Source: an uncultured Bacteroides sp.
GTDB taxonomy: Bacteria; Bacteroidota; Bacteroidia; Bacteroidales; Bacteroidaceae
Assembly: GCA_947173895.1 (NCBI GenBank)
Contig: CAMWGU010000022.1
Coordinates: 1 to 35,378 of the forward strand
Direction: 5' to 3'
DNA length: 35,378 bases
The position numbers and the translations under genes are program-made. The first letter of the stretch is position 1, and each line of letters starts with the position of its first letter. The notes beneath the pieces were generated by a model. It worked only from the letters and a program-made list of their open reading frames with translations. It was not told the DNA's origin and made no database searches. This document shows, one piece after another, positions 7,921-16,863 of this stretch.

Positions 7921-9282
7921 CTACATCTCCCAATAGCGATCGCAAAGATTTAAAAAATCCGGCTCGGGCTTATTGCCGAACACCAGTCCGAAGAACGAAG
8001 TCTTCCGGCGTTTGATCTGCCTCACCTGCTCTGTCAGGTCGCGACACAAAGGAGGCATCTCGAAATCCGAGATCAGGACAATGTCCGACTCTTTAAAATC
8101 ATTGCCGTTGATGATATGTGCGGCTTCCCGAAGGGCCGGCTCTATGTCCGTTCCGCCATCGAAACGCTTATTCAGAAATTCAGCCAGCTTGGGCATGTCC
8201 CGCATCAGGTCTTCAACCAGCAACGCCACTGCTTCGTCCGAGAAATTGATGACATAGCATTTCCGATGGGTTTTCTCTGTGAGTTGCGCTATGGCCAGAA
8301 TGGCCGACTTGGCCAGCATCTCCCTGTCGCCCTGCATAGATCCGGAAGTATCTACACACACGATATAGGGCCCTTGTCCCGAAACCCGGTGTCTGTCGTC
8401 TTTTACCGCGTCCGGTGTCTTGGACTTATAGTCGAACAGCTGCAATCTTTTCTCTGCATATCGTTCCATAAAGATGGCGCGTAGCGCGTCATCTGCCAGA
8501 TAACAATATTCTATGGGCAACAGGCTGTTTAAATTATCCCCCAATGTTACCCCTGTAATATCACTATGTGGCGAGTGTCTGATCAGTTTCTTTTTATCGA
8601 TTCCCGACAGAGAATCGTATTTTTGCAGGTCGTGATGCTTCTTGCCCAGCAAACGCACCAGTTGGCGGATGGACGGATTACGCTTCATCAGTGCTTCGTA
8701 TGGAATCATCCTCCGATACAAATCAGGATGGTTATGAAGCAGCCATTCCATACGCGATCCCAACAGTTTGTTGCCCGATTCTTGTCCCTGCTTTCTTGCC
8801 AACAGGCTGAAATTTTCGCACAGGCTTTCTATGTGCATATACTGGTAATCGTACTCTTTACGCGTCAGTAACCGATACCATTTGTCCAAAAAGAAGTCCT
8901 TGGCCGGAAATTCCTCTTTGCTTGACCGCGAAACGTCCTCTAACAGCCGAATGTAATAGTCCACATTCAGTTCAGTCAGTTCGTACCTGCGCTTAAAAGC
9001 GCTCCGCATTTGCTTCAGATATTGCAGGAAAGCCTCGTCCGGCAGGTGTTGCGACGAGTAGAAAGCTTCCCACTCGGGGGTGTAGCGAGAATAAAATTCC
9101 TGCAACGAGGGCGTGGTACGCCTGTAGTACATCAGCACTTTCTCCTCCAGTTCGCGCTGGCGCACCATGCCATTGTCCACATCTTCCGCGTATGCCTTGA
9201 ATGTCCTATCTTTCAGTTCCTGAAAATAAACCGTTTTCAGGTCTCTCAATCTGATATTCCTTGTTCTCTTTTCGGTATGCAT
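7921..9282 (-). CDS. viaA: VWA-domain protein, ViaA-like partner of RavA
   Basis: A 453-residue protein with a C-terminal von Willebrand A domain: the MIDAS metal site is visible as VDTSGSMQG (D311, S313, S315), with a later GGTDIEPAL threonine/aspartate loop. The N-terminal 300 residues are helical, as in E. coli ViaA (about 480 residues). ViaA-type proteins work with the MoxR-class ATPase RavA; in E. coli the pair is linked to respiratory complexes and lipid binding. The start overlaps the end of the RavA-like gene by 77 bp in another frame, so translation is coupled. No nearer ATG preserves the family length, hence this start. Confidence 0.85.
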   Translation of the reverse strand: MHTEKRTRNIRLRDLKTVYFQELKDRTFKAYAEDVDNGMVRQRELEEKVLMYYRRTTPSLQEFYSRYTPEWEAFYSSQHLPDEAFLQYLKQMRSAFKRRYELTELNVDYYIRLLEDVSRSSKEEFPAKDFFLDKWYRLLTRKEYDYQYMHIESLCENFSLLARKQGQESGNKLLGSRMEWLLHNHPDLYRRMIPYEALMKRNPSIRQLVRLLGKKHHDLQKYDSLSGIDKKKLIRHSPHSDITGVTLGDNLNSLLPIEYCYLADDALRAIFMERYAEKRLQLFDYKSKTPDAVKDDRHRVSGQGPYIVCVDTSGSMQGDREMLAKSAILAIAQLTEKTHRKCYVINFSDEAVALLVEDLMRDMPKLAEFLNKRFDGGTDIEPALREAAHIINGNDFKESDIVLISDFEMPPLCRDLTEQVRQIKRRKTSFFGLVFGNKPEPDFLNLCDRYWEM

Positions 9283-10849
9283 CTGCCAGTTCGTTCAATT
9301 CATTTTTATATCGGTCTATGGTATTCTTCTGATGGCGAAACATCCTCCTCATGGTGGCCCGCTGCCTTTCACTGAGAAACAGGTGGTTCTCGTAGTATCC
9401 GGTCTCGGCATCCAGCAGGCTGGTCCAGCTCTTTTCCACTCTGTCCAGCGCTTCGGCCACCGACTCATATTTAGCACCGAAATCCTGTGGTTCCGGTTCG
9501 GGCGGCGGAGGAGGACAGTCCTCGTAGCACCTCAGATGGTAAGCATAATTGTTGATATACACGGAGCGCGTCCCTTTTTTCAGCGTATATATCTTGTTAC
9601 GCGGCACCTTGGCATGAAGCATGGGGTCGTATTTCTTCAGGATGCAACAATTCGCCTTGTACTTATCCTTATGCAGATAGAACAATTTGCCGGTCGCATC
9701 CAAGTGCTGGAAGTCGGCCGCAAAAAGAAGAAGACGTTCTTTTATCCGGACTCCTTCCACCTGATAATAATAAGTGTCTATCAGTTCGATGCCCGGATCA
9801 TTGGCTTCGCGCAGGCTGTGTTCGGACGACTGCATATCTTTCAGTTCCCCTATCTCCTGCTCCAGCCCGTCCATATCCAACAGATAGTCCCCGGCACTTT
9901 TTTGGATGGAAGCATTCACCATTTCTTCTACCGCCTCCATCTGGTCCGTCTCGCTCCAAAGGCAATACGACAGCAAGGCACAGTCCGAAAGGCGGATTGT
10001 ATCCGACCCGTTAAGAAAAGCGGAAGCCCTGAGCAGTTTTATCATCTTTTTCCAACGGCGGTCCGACACATAAAGAGGTGCCATTACACTCCCTTCGTTC
10101 CGAATCTGGAGGTTGTATTGCTCAATCCGGTCGCGCAGAGCATGAATCACCTCGAACACCGAATAATGAATCCGAACGGTCGCCATCTCTTTCTCCCACA
10201 CGGCATATTCCTCGTCCGTAATCTGTAATGCTTCGTCCACCACGGGTTCTGTTTCGTCCGTCGAAGCAATCATCCGGTCGAACTCTCCCATATCCTCAAT
10301 GCCTCCTACCAGACACCTGAGCAGAAAACGATCCCACAAAGCTTCCAGCCCCTGCCCCTGGGCGGGCAACTCATTGGAAGCGGCAATCAGCCCTTTCAGC
10401 GGGACACGGACGGAAAAGCGTCCATTGCGATATATTTTTTCATTGACAAGGGTGAGCAGCGCATTCTGAATGGCAGGCCCGGCCTTCCATATCTCATCCA
10501 GAAAAGCGATGGTGACAGCAGGCAAGTATCCGTCCACCACCCGCTCGTACGTATCTTCATCTTTCAGTTTGGATATGGAAACGGGACCGAAGAGTTCATC
10601 CGGCGTGCTGAAACGCGACATCAGATACTCAAATGCGGACGCATGGCGAAACGCCAGTTTCAGGCGGCGGGCCACCATGCTTTTGGCCACCCCCGGAGGA
10701 CCTAAAAGAAAGATGCTTTCGCCAGCCACAGCCGAAAGCAGGGCAAGGGCCACTATATGTTCTTTTTCGAATACCCGCTCGTTCAGCTGTTGCAGCAAAG
10801 ATGCCATGCGGGATCTTAAGTGTGTTTTCAAATCTGTTGTATTCATCAT
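9206..10849 (-). CDS. ravA: MoxR-family AAA+ ATPase, RavA-like
   Basis: A 547-residue protein from the ATG at 10849. Longer frames reach a TTG that lies inside the -7 box, so I reject them. Walker A is GPPGVAKS (residues 50-57) and Walker B is IAFLDEIW (about 114-121), followed by AIQNALLTLVNEK and an ASNELP sensor-1 segment, all as in RavA. The C-terminal 200 residues match the RavA extension that in E. coli contacts LdcI, although that partner is not in the window. It acts as a hexameric remodelling ATPase with the ViaA-like protein encoded by the overlapping downstream gene. Confidence 0.87.
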   Translation of the reverse strand: MMNTTDLKTHLRSRMASLLQQLNERVFEKEHIVALALLSAVAGESIFLLGPPGVAKSMVARRLKLAFRHASAFEYLMSRFSTPDELFGPVSISKLKDEDTYERVVDGYLPAVTIAFLDEIWKAGPAIQNALLTLVNEKIYRNGRFSVRVPLKGLIAASNELPAQGQGLEALWDRFLLRCLVGGIEDMGEFDRMIASTDETEPVVDEALQITDEEYAVWEKEMATVRIHYSVFEVIHALRDRIEQYNLQIRNEGSVMAPLYVSDRRWKKMIKLLRASAFLNGSDTIRLSDCALLSYCLWSETDQMEAVEEMVNASIQKSAGDYLLDMDGLEQEIGELKDMQSSEHSLREANDPGIELIDTYYYQVEGVRIKERLLLFAADFQHLDATGKLFYLHKDKYKANCCILKKYDPMLHAKVPRNKIYTLKKGTRSVYINNYAYHLRCYEDCPPPPPEPEPQDFGAKYESVAEALDRVEKSWTSLLDAETGYYENHLFLSERQRATMRRMFRHQKNTIDRYKNELNELADAYRKENKEYQIERPENGLFSGTER

Positions 10850-10906
10850 CAAGTATTTATCTCTCGTGTCTTGAAAGGACACATCCGGCAAGCTGTTTTT
10901 TTTCGG

Positions 10907-10914
10907 CAAAGATA
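10907..10914 (-). promoter_or_regulatory. -7 box of the RavA/ViaA operon
   Basis: On the minus strand TATCTTTG spans 10914-10907, a full match to TAnnTTTG, about 58 bp before the chosen ATG. No good -33 TTTG is seen at the right distance. Confidence 0.55.
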
Positions 10915-11169
10915 CGATTTTCCTTCTATAAAACGGCCGAAAGGAAATCGGTTTATCTCGCTTCCTTTTTTCCGTCCTGACATTTAAATTCTTTAAATCC
11001 TCTTCACAAAGAGACGAATAATTTTGCTATTCCAAATAAAATTCATATTTTCGTGTTCGATAACGGTATGCAAAAATGAAAGGGTGTCTTCCGATATCTT
11101 TTAAAAAAACATCTTTTTAGCGAAAGTTAAAAACAGGCAATAATTATACTGATCTTTAAAAGACATATT

Positions 11170-12576
11170 ATGAAAAATTTCATGGATGAGAACTTCCTGC
11201 TGAGAACAGAAACCGCACAGAGGCTGTATCACGAACATGCGGCCCTCATGCCCATCATTGATTATCATTGCCACCTGATTCCACAGATGGTCGCCGATGA
11301 TCATCAATTCAAGTCGCTGACCGAAATCTGGCTAGGAGGCGATCATTATAAATGGCGCGCCATGCGTACCAACGGAGTGGACGAACGTTATTGCACCGGC
11401 AAAGACACCACCGACTGGGAAAAGTTTGAAAAATGGGCAGAGACTGTGCCCTATACATTCCGCAATCCGCTGTATCACTGGACCCATCTAGAGCTGAAAA
11501 CCGCATTCGGCATCAATAAAGTACTGAATCCACAAACCGCTCGTGAAATATATGACGAATGTAACGAAAAGCTTGCTCTCCCCGAATATTCAGCACGAGG
11601 CATGATGCGCCGTTATCGCGTGGAAACCGTTTGCACGACGGACGACCCGGTAGACTCGCTGGAACATCACATCAAAACCCGAGAAAGCGGATTTGAAATA
11701 AAAATGCTTCCCACCTGGCGTCCGGATAAAGCCATGGCAGTAGAGGTGCCGGCCGACTTCCGTGCTTACATGGAAAAACTGGAAGCCGCAAGCGGTATCA
11801 CCATCTCATCTTTTGACGACATGGTAAGCGCCTTGCGCAAACGTCATGACTTCTTTGCAGAACAAGGGTGCAAACTGTCCGATCACGGGATTGAAGAATT
11901 CTATGCCGAAGATTACACCGATGCCGAAATTAAAGCTATATTCAATAAAATATATGGCGGTACAGAACTGAGCAAGGAGGAAATTCAGAAGTTCAAATCG
12001 GCCATGCTGGTCGTATTCGGAGAAATGGACTGGGAAAAGGGCTGGACCCAGCAATTCCACTATGGCGCAATTCGCAACAACAATACCAAAATGTTCAAAC
12101 TCTTGGGACCGGATACCGGATTCGATTCAATCGGCGAGTTTACCACTGCCAAATCCATGGCCAAATTCCTTGACCGGCTGAACACAAAAGGCAAACTGAC
12201 CAAAACCATTCTTTACAATTTGAATCCTTGTGCCAACGAAGTCATTGCTACCATGGTGGGCAATTTCCAAGACGGCACCATTCCCGGCAAAATACAATTC
12301 GGATCGGGATGGTGGTTCCTCGACCAGAAAGACGGCATGGAAAAACAAATGAACGCTCTTTCGCTGCTAGGACTGCTGAGCCGATTTGTAGGCATGTTGA
12401 CCGATTCGCGCTCGTTCCTCTCCTATCCGCGTCATGAATATTTCCGCCGCACTTTGTGCAACCTGCTGGGAAATGACGTGGAGAATGGCGAAATCCCCAT
12501 TTGCGAAATGGAACGCGTCAACCAAATGATAGAAGACATCAGTTACAATAATGCCAAAAACTTCTTCCAGTTCTAA
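11170..12576 (+). CDS. uxaC: glucuronate (uronate) isomerase UxaC
   Basis: A 468-residue, full-length member of the uronate isomerase family, which converts D-glucuronate to D-fructuronate and D-galacturonate to D-tagaturonate in the first step of uronic-acid catabolism in the cytoplasm. The metal-binding start motif YHCHL is at residues 33-37, followed by GGDHYKWRAMR, TTDDPVDSLEHH and FGSGWWFLDQKDGM, all typical of the family. It stands alone here, with no other uronate genes beside it, and is followed by its own terminator. The leader of about 130 nt contains a TAATTTTG -7-like box near 11020. Confidence 0.95.
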   Translation: MKNFMDENFLLRTETAQRLYHEHAALMPIIDYHCHLIPQMVADDHQFKSLTEIWLGGDHYKWRAMRTNGVDERYCTGKDTTDWEKFEKWAETVPYTFRNPLYHWTHLELKTAFGINKVLNPQTAREIYDECNEKLALPEYSARGMMRRYRVETVCTTDDPVDSLEHHIKTRESGFEIKMLPTWRPDKAMAVEVPADFRAYMEKLEAASGITISSFDDMVSALRKRHDFFAEQGCKLSDHGIEEFYAEDYTDAEIKAIFNKIYGGTELSKEEIQKFKSAMLVVFGEMDWEKGWTQQFHYGAIRNNNTKMFKLLGPDTGFDSIGEFTTAKSMAKFLDRLNTKGKLTKTILYNLNPCANEVIATMVGNFQDGTIPGKIQFGSGWWFLDQKDGMEKQMNALSLLGLLSRFVGMLTDSRSFLSYPRHEYFRRTLCNLLGNDVENGEIPICEMERVNQMIEDISYNNAKNFFQF

Positions 12577-12606
12577 AGGAAGTAAAAAAATACATAAAGA
12601 TCAAAG

Positions 12607-12649
12607 AAGGGAATGCCCGCGATAAAACTACCGCGACTTCCCTTTTTTT
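12607..12649 (+). terminator. terminator after uxaC
   Basis: AAGGGAA (12607-12613) pairs with TTCCCTT (12638-12644), with an inner CGCG/CGCG pair, followed by a run of seven T. Confidence 0.85.
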
Positions 12650-12878
12650 GTTATCCGGCCGTTAGGTCTGCCCAACCCCTCTCCGACTCCTTCCACCACA
12701 AGGTAACAAAATTGTCCGTATACACACCGACCCAACCAAGATGAACACACCCCGATAGACAGATAAAAATGCAATGAAGATGCAAACAAACATTTCTGTT
12801 AACCAAATTATATTTAAACGTTTTACATTATAAACAATTAATAACTCCGATTTAACCGGAATCAAACAGAAACAGACC

Positions 12879-12886
12879 TACTTTTG
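12879..12886 (+). promoter_or_regulatory. -7 box before the 12919 gene
   Basis: TACTTTTG is a full match to TAnnTTTG, 32 bp before the start codon. No clear -33. Confidence 0.5.
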
Positions 12887-12918
12887 TCGCAAATCATCAT
12901 CATAACAAAAAAATACCA

Positions 12919-13656
12919 ATGACCCAGAAGGTAAATATCTGCATACTTTTCTGCACCATCAGCATACTGACAGCACAAGCACAATGGAGCAAACAAGACT
13001 CTATTCGTTTACAAGAATTATTAAATCAGGAAGGGGAATTAAAAATTAATACGGAAGCCATAAAATCCATCGACTTTGACTTCAAATCGGACAAAGACAA
13101 CATAAAAGGCACCCCGCTTATGTCGGAAGACAAACCATGGATGAACTTTCTGAAAAATCTTCCAAAGAATTATGATGATACCACACAATGGGTCCGCCCC
13201 AAATTTATACGCTTCACCCCCTATACCCCATACACTCAATGGCATGAAGATCCGGTCAACGATCCGATTTTCGCAAACAAGTCCAAAAAAGATACCTTGA
13301 AAATGTCGTGGAAACTAAATATCGAGCTGATTCCCGGCCTGCAAAACGGCTATGTAACACTACCTGCCGGCATGGACCAGACGGTGACCCCTAGCAACAA
13401 TCCCCTTATAGGAGGGCTAGACACCGACAAGTTTCTATACGAAACGCTGACCAAACGGGGACGCACCATCCGACGCAACCGCGAACGTGCCAAAGGATGG
13501 AAAATATATCAGAGCTACGTCCCCACCCGACAAGATTCCCTCCTGTTTCACAAAACCAACAGGATGCCCAAACAAGACACCTTGTCCATCAAACAAGACT
13601 CTTTATTTCTTGAACACAAAATAGACAGCAAGAACCAAGCACAAGAAAGCCGCTAA
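12919..13656 (+). CDS. exported hypothetical protein (possibly DUF4858)
   Basis: A 245-residue protein with a signal peptide (hydrophobic residues about 6-17, then AQAQW). The mature part is hydrophilic and Trp/Pro rich (WVRPKFIRFTPYTPYTQW), with the C-terminal third rich in Lys, Arg and Gln and containing short KQDTL/KQDSL repeats. I believe it belongs to a Bacteroides-specific DUF, probably DUF4858, but cannot confirm it. Its last 54 bp overlap, on the opposite strand, the 3' end of the interrupted DUF486 gene, so the two genes were convergent and overlapping before the element inserted. Confidence 0.7.
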   Translation: MTQKVNICILFCTISILTAQAQWSKQDSIRLQELLNQEGELKINTEAIKSIDFDFKSDKDNIKGTPLMSEDKPWMNFLKNLPKNYDDTTQWVRPKFIRFTPYTPYTQWHEDPVNDPIFANKSKKDTLKMSWKLNIELIPGLQNGYVTLPAGMDQTVTPSNNPLIGGLDTDKFLYETLTKRGRTIRRNRERAKGWKIYQSYVPTRQDSLLFHKTNRMPKQDTLSIKQDSLFLEHKIDSKNQAQESR

Positions 13657-13816
13657 ATGATTCCATTTCAGCTCCGTTTTGAACGCCCAGACCGAGAACA
13701 AAGTAAACACGGCCAATGTGACAACTTCTTGAATCACCTTCAACTGCATGATATCAAACGGCCCTCCGCCATCCTTAAATCCAAGCCGGTTGGCAGGAAC
13801 CTGAAGACAATACTCA
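13603..13816 (-). pseudogene. 3' fragment of host DUF486/DMT-type gene, cut off by insertion
   Basis: Reading minus from 13816 gives EYCLQVPANRLGF..., ..GGPFDIMQLKVIQEVVTL.. and ..LAAFLCLVLAVYFVFKK, ending in TAA at 13605-13603. This is the C-terminal half of the small four-helix DUF486 (DMT-superfamily-like) membrane protein. It has no start. Its missing 5' half is 13.65 kb away at 27460-27633. Joining 27633-27467, the shared 7-bp core and 13809-13603 gives 381 bp, exactly 127 codons, with no internal stop. Confidence 0.93.
13810..13816. other. left attachment core (attL)
   Basis: ATACTCA at 13810-13816 is the only sequence shared with the right junction (27460-27466) and marks where the host gene is cut. 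The bases to its left continue the host gene and those to its right do not. A short identity core without a longer target duplication fits serine-recombinase integration. Confidence 0.85.
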
Positions 13817-13830
13817 CTTAACTAAATAGA

Positions 13831-13862
13831 CTTGCCCAAGTGAAATTTAATACCTATATTTG
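13831..13862 (+). promoter_or_regulatory. promoter of the serine recombinase
   Basis: CTTG (13831-13834), 20-bp spacer, TATATTTG (13855-13862): a good Bacteroides promoter, 15 bp inside attL and 23 bp before the start codon. It lies wholly within the element, so the recombinase is expressed regardless of the target site. Confidence 0.7.
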
Positions 13863-13885
13863 CTTCATAATCAATAAATTACATT

Positions 13886-15700
13886 ATGACAAAAATTATA
13901 GGATACGCACGAGTTTCTACTACCAAACAGGACTTATCTCGACAAAAGTTAAAGATTAAGGAGTTCTGTGAGAACAACAATTATGAGTTAATTGAAATTA
14001 TTGAGGACTTTGGAATATCTGGTGTGGTTGCAGACAGAAAAGGTTATATCGAATTACAAAGTAAAACCTACAAAGATGCAGACATGATAGTAATTTCTGA
14101 GTTATCACGTTTGAGCAGGCAAGAAGATGTAACAGAGACAGTTTACAACATTCAACAGATTATCAATAAAGGATTATCTGTAATACTCTTAGATAGTCCC
14201 AGTAAAATCTATGAAGCTAATAAACTTTTAGACATTACAGAAATACTTATCCTCACTATCAAAGCATGGGCAGCAGCACAAGAAAGATTGGATATTAAAA
14301 AGAAGAACCAAGATGGAAAGCAAGCTCTCTTCCAAGCTTATCCTTATGCTGTTGTAGACCAAAAAATACCTTATGGATATAAAGCAGTTCCTAACCCCAA
14401 TGGGAAACGCCCTAAATATATTTTAGAAGAAGTACCAGAAGAAGTAGAGAATATAAAAAGGCTCTTCGCTTTAGTAAACTCTGGTAAGACACTGGGAGCA
14501 GTAGCCAGATATTTCAATGAAAGGAATATTACTTTTAGAGGATATTACAGCACTGTTGCCATTCTAAGCAACTATATCCATAGTGATATTTATAGAGGAA
14601 TCAGACGAAGAACACAGAGATTAGGCAGAGAAGAACCTTATACTATCGAAGTCGGAATAAAACCTATTATCAGTGAAGAGGACTTTATGAAAGCACAAGA
14701 ACTGATTAAAAACAACTATAAAAATACTCCAACTGGAAAAGTCAATCATAATCCATTAAAAGGAATCATCAGATGTAGATGTGGGAGAGCCATGACTGTA
14801 AAAGACAAAAAGCCAGCAGCAGGAATTTCAAAACTAACATATAGATGTAGCTGTGTTGATAGGAAATCTCATCCAGACTTCTGTAAATATAATATTGATG
14901 AAGTTTCTTACGACCTTACAAATGAAATATTATATAGTCTTTTCAAATCTATGCACACAGCAGAATATATCAACTTCTTTAGGAATCAAACAGACAATAG
15001 AGTTACAGAACTACAAGAGGAAATAGATGGAATTGAGAAACGTTTATCTGTCCTATATCTTGATAAAGAGAACTTATCTAATGAAAGCCAAGATAATGCC
15101 AATAAGTTTCTACTAATCACCAATCCTACACTTTTAAACATTATCCAAGAGAAACAGAACCAGTTAGATGAGAAGATAAAATCTGTTGATAAAGAAATTA
15201 TAAGATATAAAAAGTCACAGAGTAAAAAGATGGCAGACATCGAAAGAATTAAAGATAATAATGGTAAAGAGAAACTTCAAAACCTCAGCATAGAAGAACA
15301 AGGAGAACTATATCATAAATATTTAGAGAGAGTGAATTATATTCCTGTCACTACCATGCAGGGATATTATATTGTACAATTCCTTAATGGAATTAAATTC
15401 TATATAGCTATTACGAAAGTTAGAAGCATTGCAATGGCTTCTCTCCTATTAGACAACTGGACTATTGATGAAAAAGGAATTATAACAGCTAACTACGATA
15501 CTTTAAAGTCCAGTGATATGAAGAACTTTAGCATAGAAATGATTAGGAAAACAAAGACTATGACTTTACAGGAATATCTTAAATCAGACCTTGCAAAAGA
15601 AAGAGCCTTACATCTTGACCTTAGTTACAGAGAGAGATATTTAAAAGAACTGCATAAAGCAGGATTGGATGGTAGGCTCAGACCATTAAAAAAGGAATAA
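13886..15700 (+). CDS. large serine recombinase (integrase)
   Basis: A 604-residue large serine recombinase. The N-terminal resolvase domain has the catalytic serine in GYARVST (S11), arginine R9 and the SRLSR motif (residues 74-78). The recombinase domain spans about 155-290. A zinc-ribbon follows, with C297, C299, C321, C323 and C333 (the last three around YRCSCVDRKSHPDFC). A long coiled coil lies at roughly 370-475, as in phage-type integrases that control directionality. It would cut and join at the attachment core, making a covalent 5' phosphoserine link. It sits 70 bp from attL, pointing into the element. No small recombination-directionality factor is recognisable; one of the unknown small genes may fill that role. 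Confidence 0.95.
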   Translation: MTKIIGYARVSTTKQDLSRQKLKIKEFCENNNYELIEIIEDFGISGVVADRKGYIELQSKTYKDADMIVISELSRLSRQEDVTETVYNIQQIINKGLSVILLDSPSKIYEANKLLDITEILILTIKAWAAAQERLDIKKKNQDGKQALFQAYPYAVVDQKIPYGYKAVPNPNGKRPKYILEEVPEEVENIKRLFALVNSGKTLGAVARYFNERNITFRGYYSTVAILSNYIHSDIYRGIRRRTQRLGREEPYTIEVGIKPIISEEDFMKAQELIKNNYKNTPTGKVNHNPLKGIIRCRCGRAMTVKDKKPAAGISKLTYRCSCVDRKSHPDFCKYNIDEVSYDLTNEILYSLFKSMHTAEYINFFRNQTDNRVTELQEEIDGIEKRLSVLYLDKENLSNESQDNANKFLLITNPTLLNIIQEKQNQLDEKIKSVDKEIIRYKKSQSKKMADIERIKDNNGKEKLQNLSIEEQGELYHKYLERVNYIPVTTMQGYYIVQFLNGIKFYIAITKVRSIAMASLLLDNWTIDEKGIITANYDTLKSSDMKNFSIEMIRKTKTMTLQEYLKSDLAKERALHLDLSYRERYLKELHKAGLDGRLRPLKKE

Positions 15701-15716
15701 CTTCATCCTTTTTAGT

Positions 15717-15724
15717 TATCTTTG
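15717..15724 (+). promoter_or_regulatory. -7 box for the 15749 gene
   Basis: TATCTTTG, a full -7 match, 16 bp after the recombinase stop codon. It overlaps the possible TTG start of the next frame, which argues for the downstream ATG. Confidence 0.55.
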
Positions 15725-15748
15725 CTTCCAAACCATATAAGCAAAGAT

Positions 15749-16603
15749 ATGAGACCAATTGAAAAACTTGAAGAAACTTATTACCCTAAAGGCATAGAGT
15801 TACTTGAATATATGGAAGAAGTAGCTGTACTTTATGTACCAGATTATGATATAGACCATGAAACAGGAGAACAATACATTTATGGTACAACAGCCTTGCC
15901 CTTATTCATAAGAAGATATAATCAGAATAAACTATATAGCAACTTCACATACGAAGATTATATTGCCAATGAGGACATACAGAATACGCTGAAAGGCTTG
16001 GGTGTTAATATAAATAAGTTTTGGTTTCTGCTCCTGTTCATCTTTGATTATACTTGTGGAACGTGCTTGGATGGAATGAAAGCAACAGGCATTGGAGTAG
16101 AACAGCTCACCAAATTCGCCAAAGCCATAGCTGACAACCATAAGGAGATTAACCAATTTGGAGTAAGTTTTAAGAAACCTATTACTATCTCTGTAAAGGT
16201 TGAGGGCAAGCATCAGATAGTAATTGATAATGCCAATGCCATAGGATATTTGGCTACTACTATTGCCAACAATCTAAAAGAAATAGAGGAACACCCTTGG
16301 ATGCAGAGCCAACAAGTCAGCATAAGCACCCATGCAGAAGAAAAGGAATCAGTTCAGATATGGCTGTTCTATAAGATGTTCAATGACTTCTTCAATTTAG
16401 AGCCATATAACAAGCAGTTTAATGTCAGACAGAAGAAAGGAAGCACCATATCACTTAGTAAGACATTGCTTATTTCAAGGCTTATCTACTTCACCAAGCT
16501 ATCTACAAACAAGAACTTCTCAGAGGATGAATTTACTTTAAAAGGCTATATCAAGCAATATAAAGACAAAAAAATTGATACTGCGAACAGCATATACTTC
16601 TAA
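15749..16603 (+). CDS. hypothetical element protein
   Basis: A 284-residue soluble protein from the ATG at 15749; the in-frame TTG at 15722 lies in the -7 box. I do not recognise the family. It is Tyr/Lys/Asn rich and mostly helical, with a hydrophobic FWFLLLFIFDYTCGTC stretch at about 90-105 that is too polar at its ends to be a clear membrane segment. It follows the recombinase directly and has its own promoter and terminator, a placement that would suit an integration/excision accessory or copy-control protein; that is inference only. Confidence 0.6.
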   Translation: MRPIEKLEETYYPKGIELLEYMEEVAVLYVPDYDIDHETGEQYIYGTTALPLFIRRYNQNKLYSNFTYEDYIANEDIQNTLKGLGVNINKFWFLLLFIFDYTCGTCLDGMKATGIGVEQLTKFAKAIADNHKEINQFGVSFKKPITISVKVEGKHQIVIDNANAIGYLATTIANNLKEIEEHPWMQSQQVSISTHAEEKESVQIWLFYKMFNDFFNLEPYNKQFNVRQKKGSTISLSKTLLISRLIYFTKLSTNKNFSEDEFTLKGYIKQYKDKKIDTANSIYF

Positions 16604-16624
16604 TAACCAACTGACAGCCAACAC

Positions 16625-16673
16625 AGTCCTGTTCCGTACCATTAAGAAGGTACATAAAAGCAGGACTTTTTTT
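16625..16673 (+). terminator. terminator after the 15749 gene
   Basis: AGTCCTG (16625-16631) pairs with CAGGACT (16661-16667), with an inner GTACC/GGTAC stem, followed by a run of T to 16673. Confidence 0.9.
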
Positions 16674-16863
16674 CTCTCTTTTAATCCTGTCATTATATAC
16701 CATCTTTGCACCGTCAAAACGATAGCAGACGAGCTGTCAATTAAGAGGGGGAGTGAAACCACTCATTAATTTCTCTCTTTTAATCAGCCCAGAAGCCAGT
16801 AGTTTTGCAATATCAAAATTAACAAAAGCTGGAGCGCACCAGTCTAAAAACTGCAAAGAAGAT
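16671..16863 (+). promoter_or_regulatory. promoter and structured leader of the DGQHR gene
   Basis: CATCTTTG at 16701-16708 is a -7 box with one mismatch. The leader of about 150 nt contains a GAGTG-AAAC-CACTC hairpin (16751-16764) flanked by ATTAAGAG and CTCTTTTAAT, which can extend the stem. The 16-mer TTTCTCTCTTTTAATC occurs at 16671-16686 and again at 16770-16785. A leader-level control is possible but unproven. Confidence 0.4.

Noticed and set aside
9332..10228. Plus-strand frame of 298 codons
   Set aside because: It lies antisense to the RavA-like gene with its Walker motifs; a compositional shadow.
10850..10909. N-terminal extension of the RavA-like protein
   Set aside because: It would start at a TTG inside the -7 promoter box; the ATG at 10849 fits the family.
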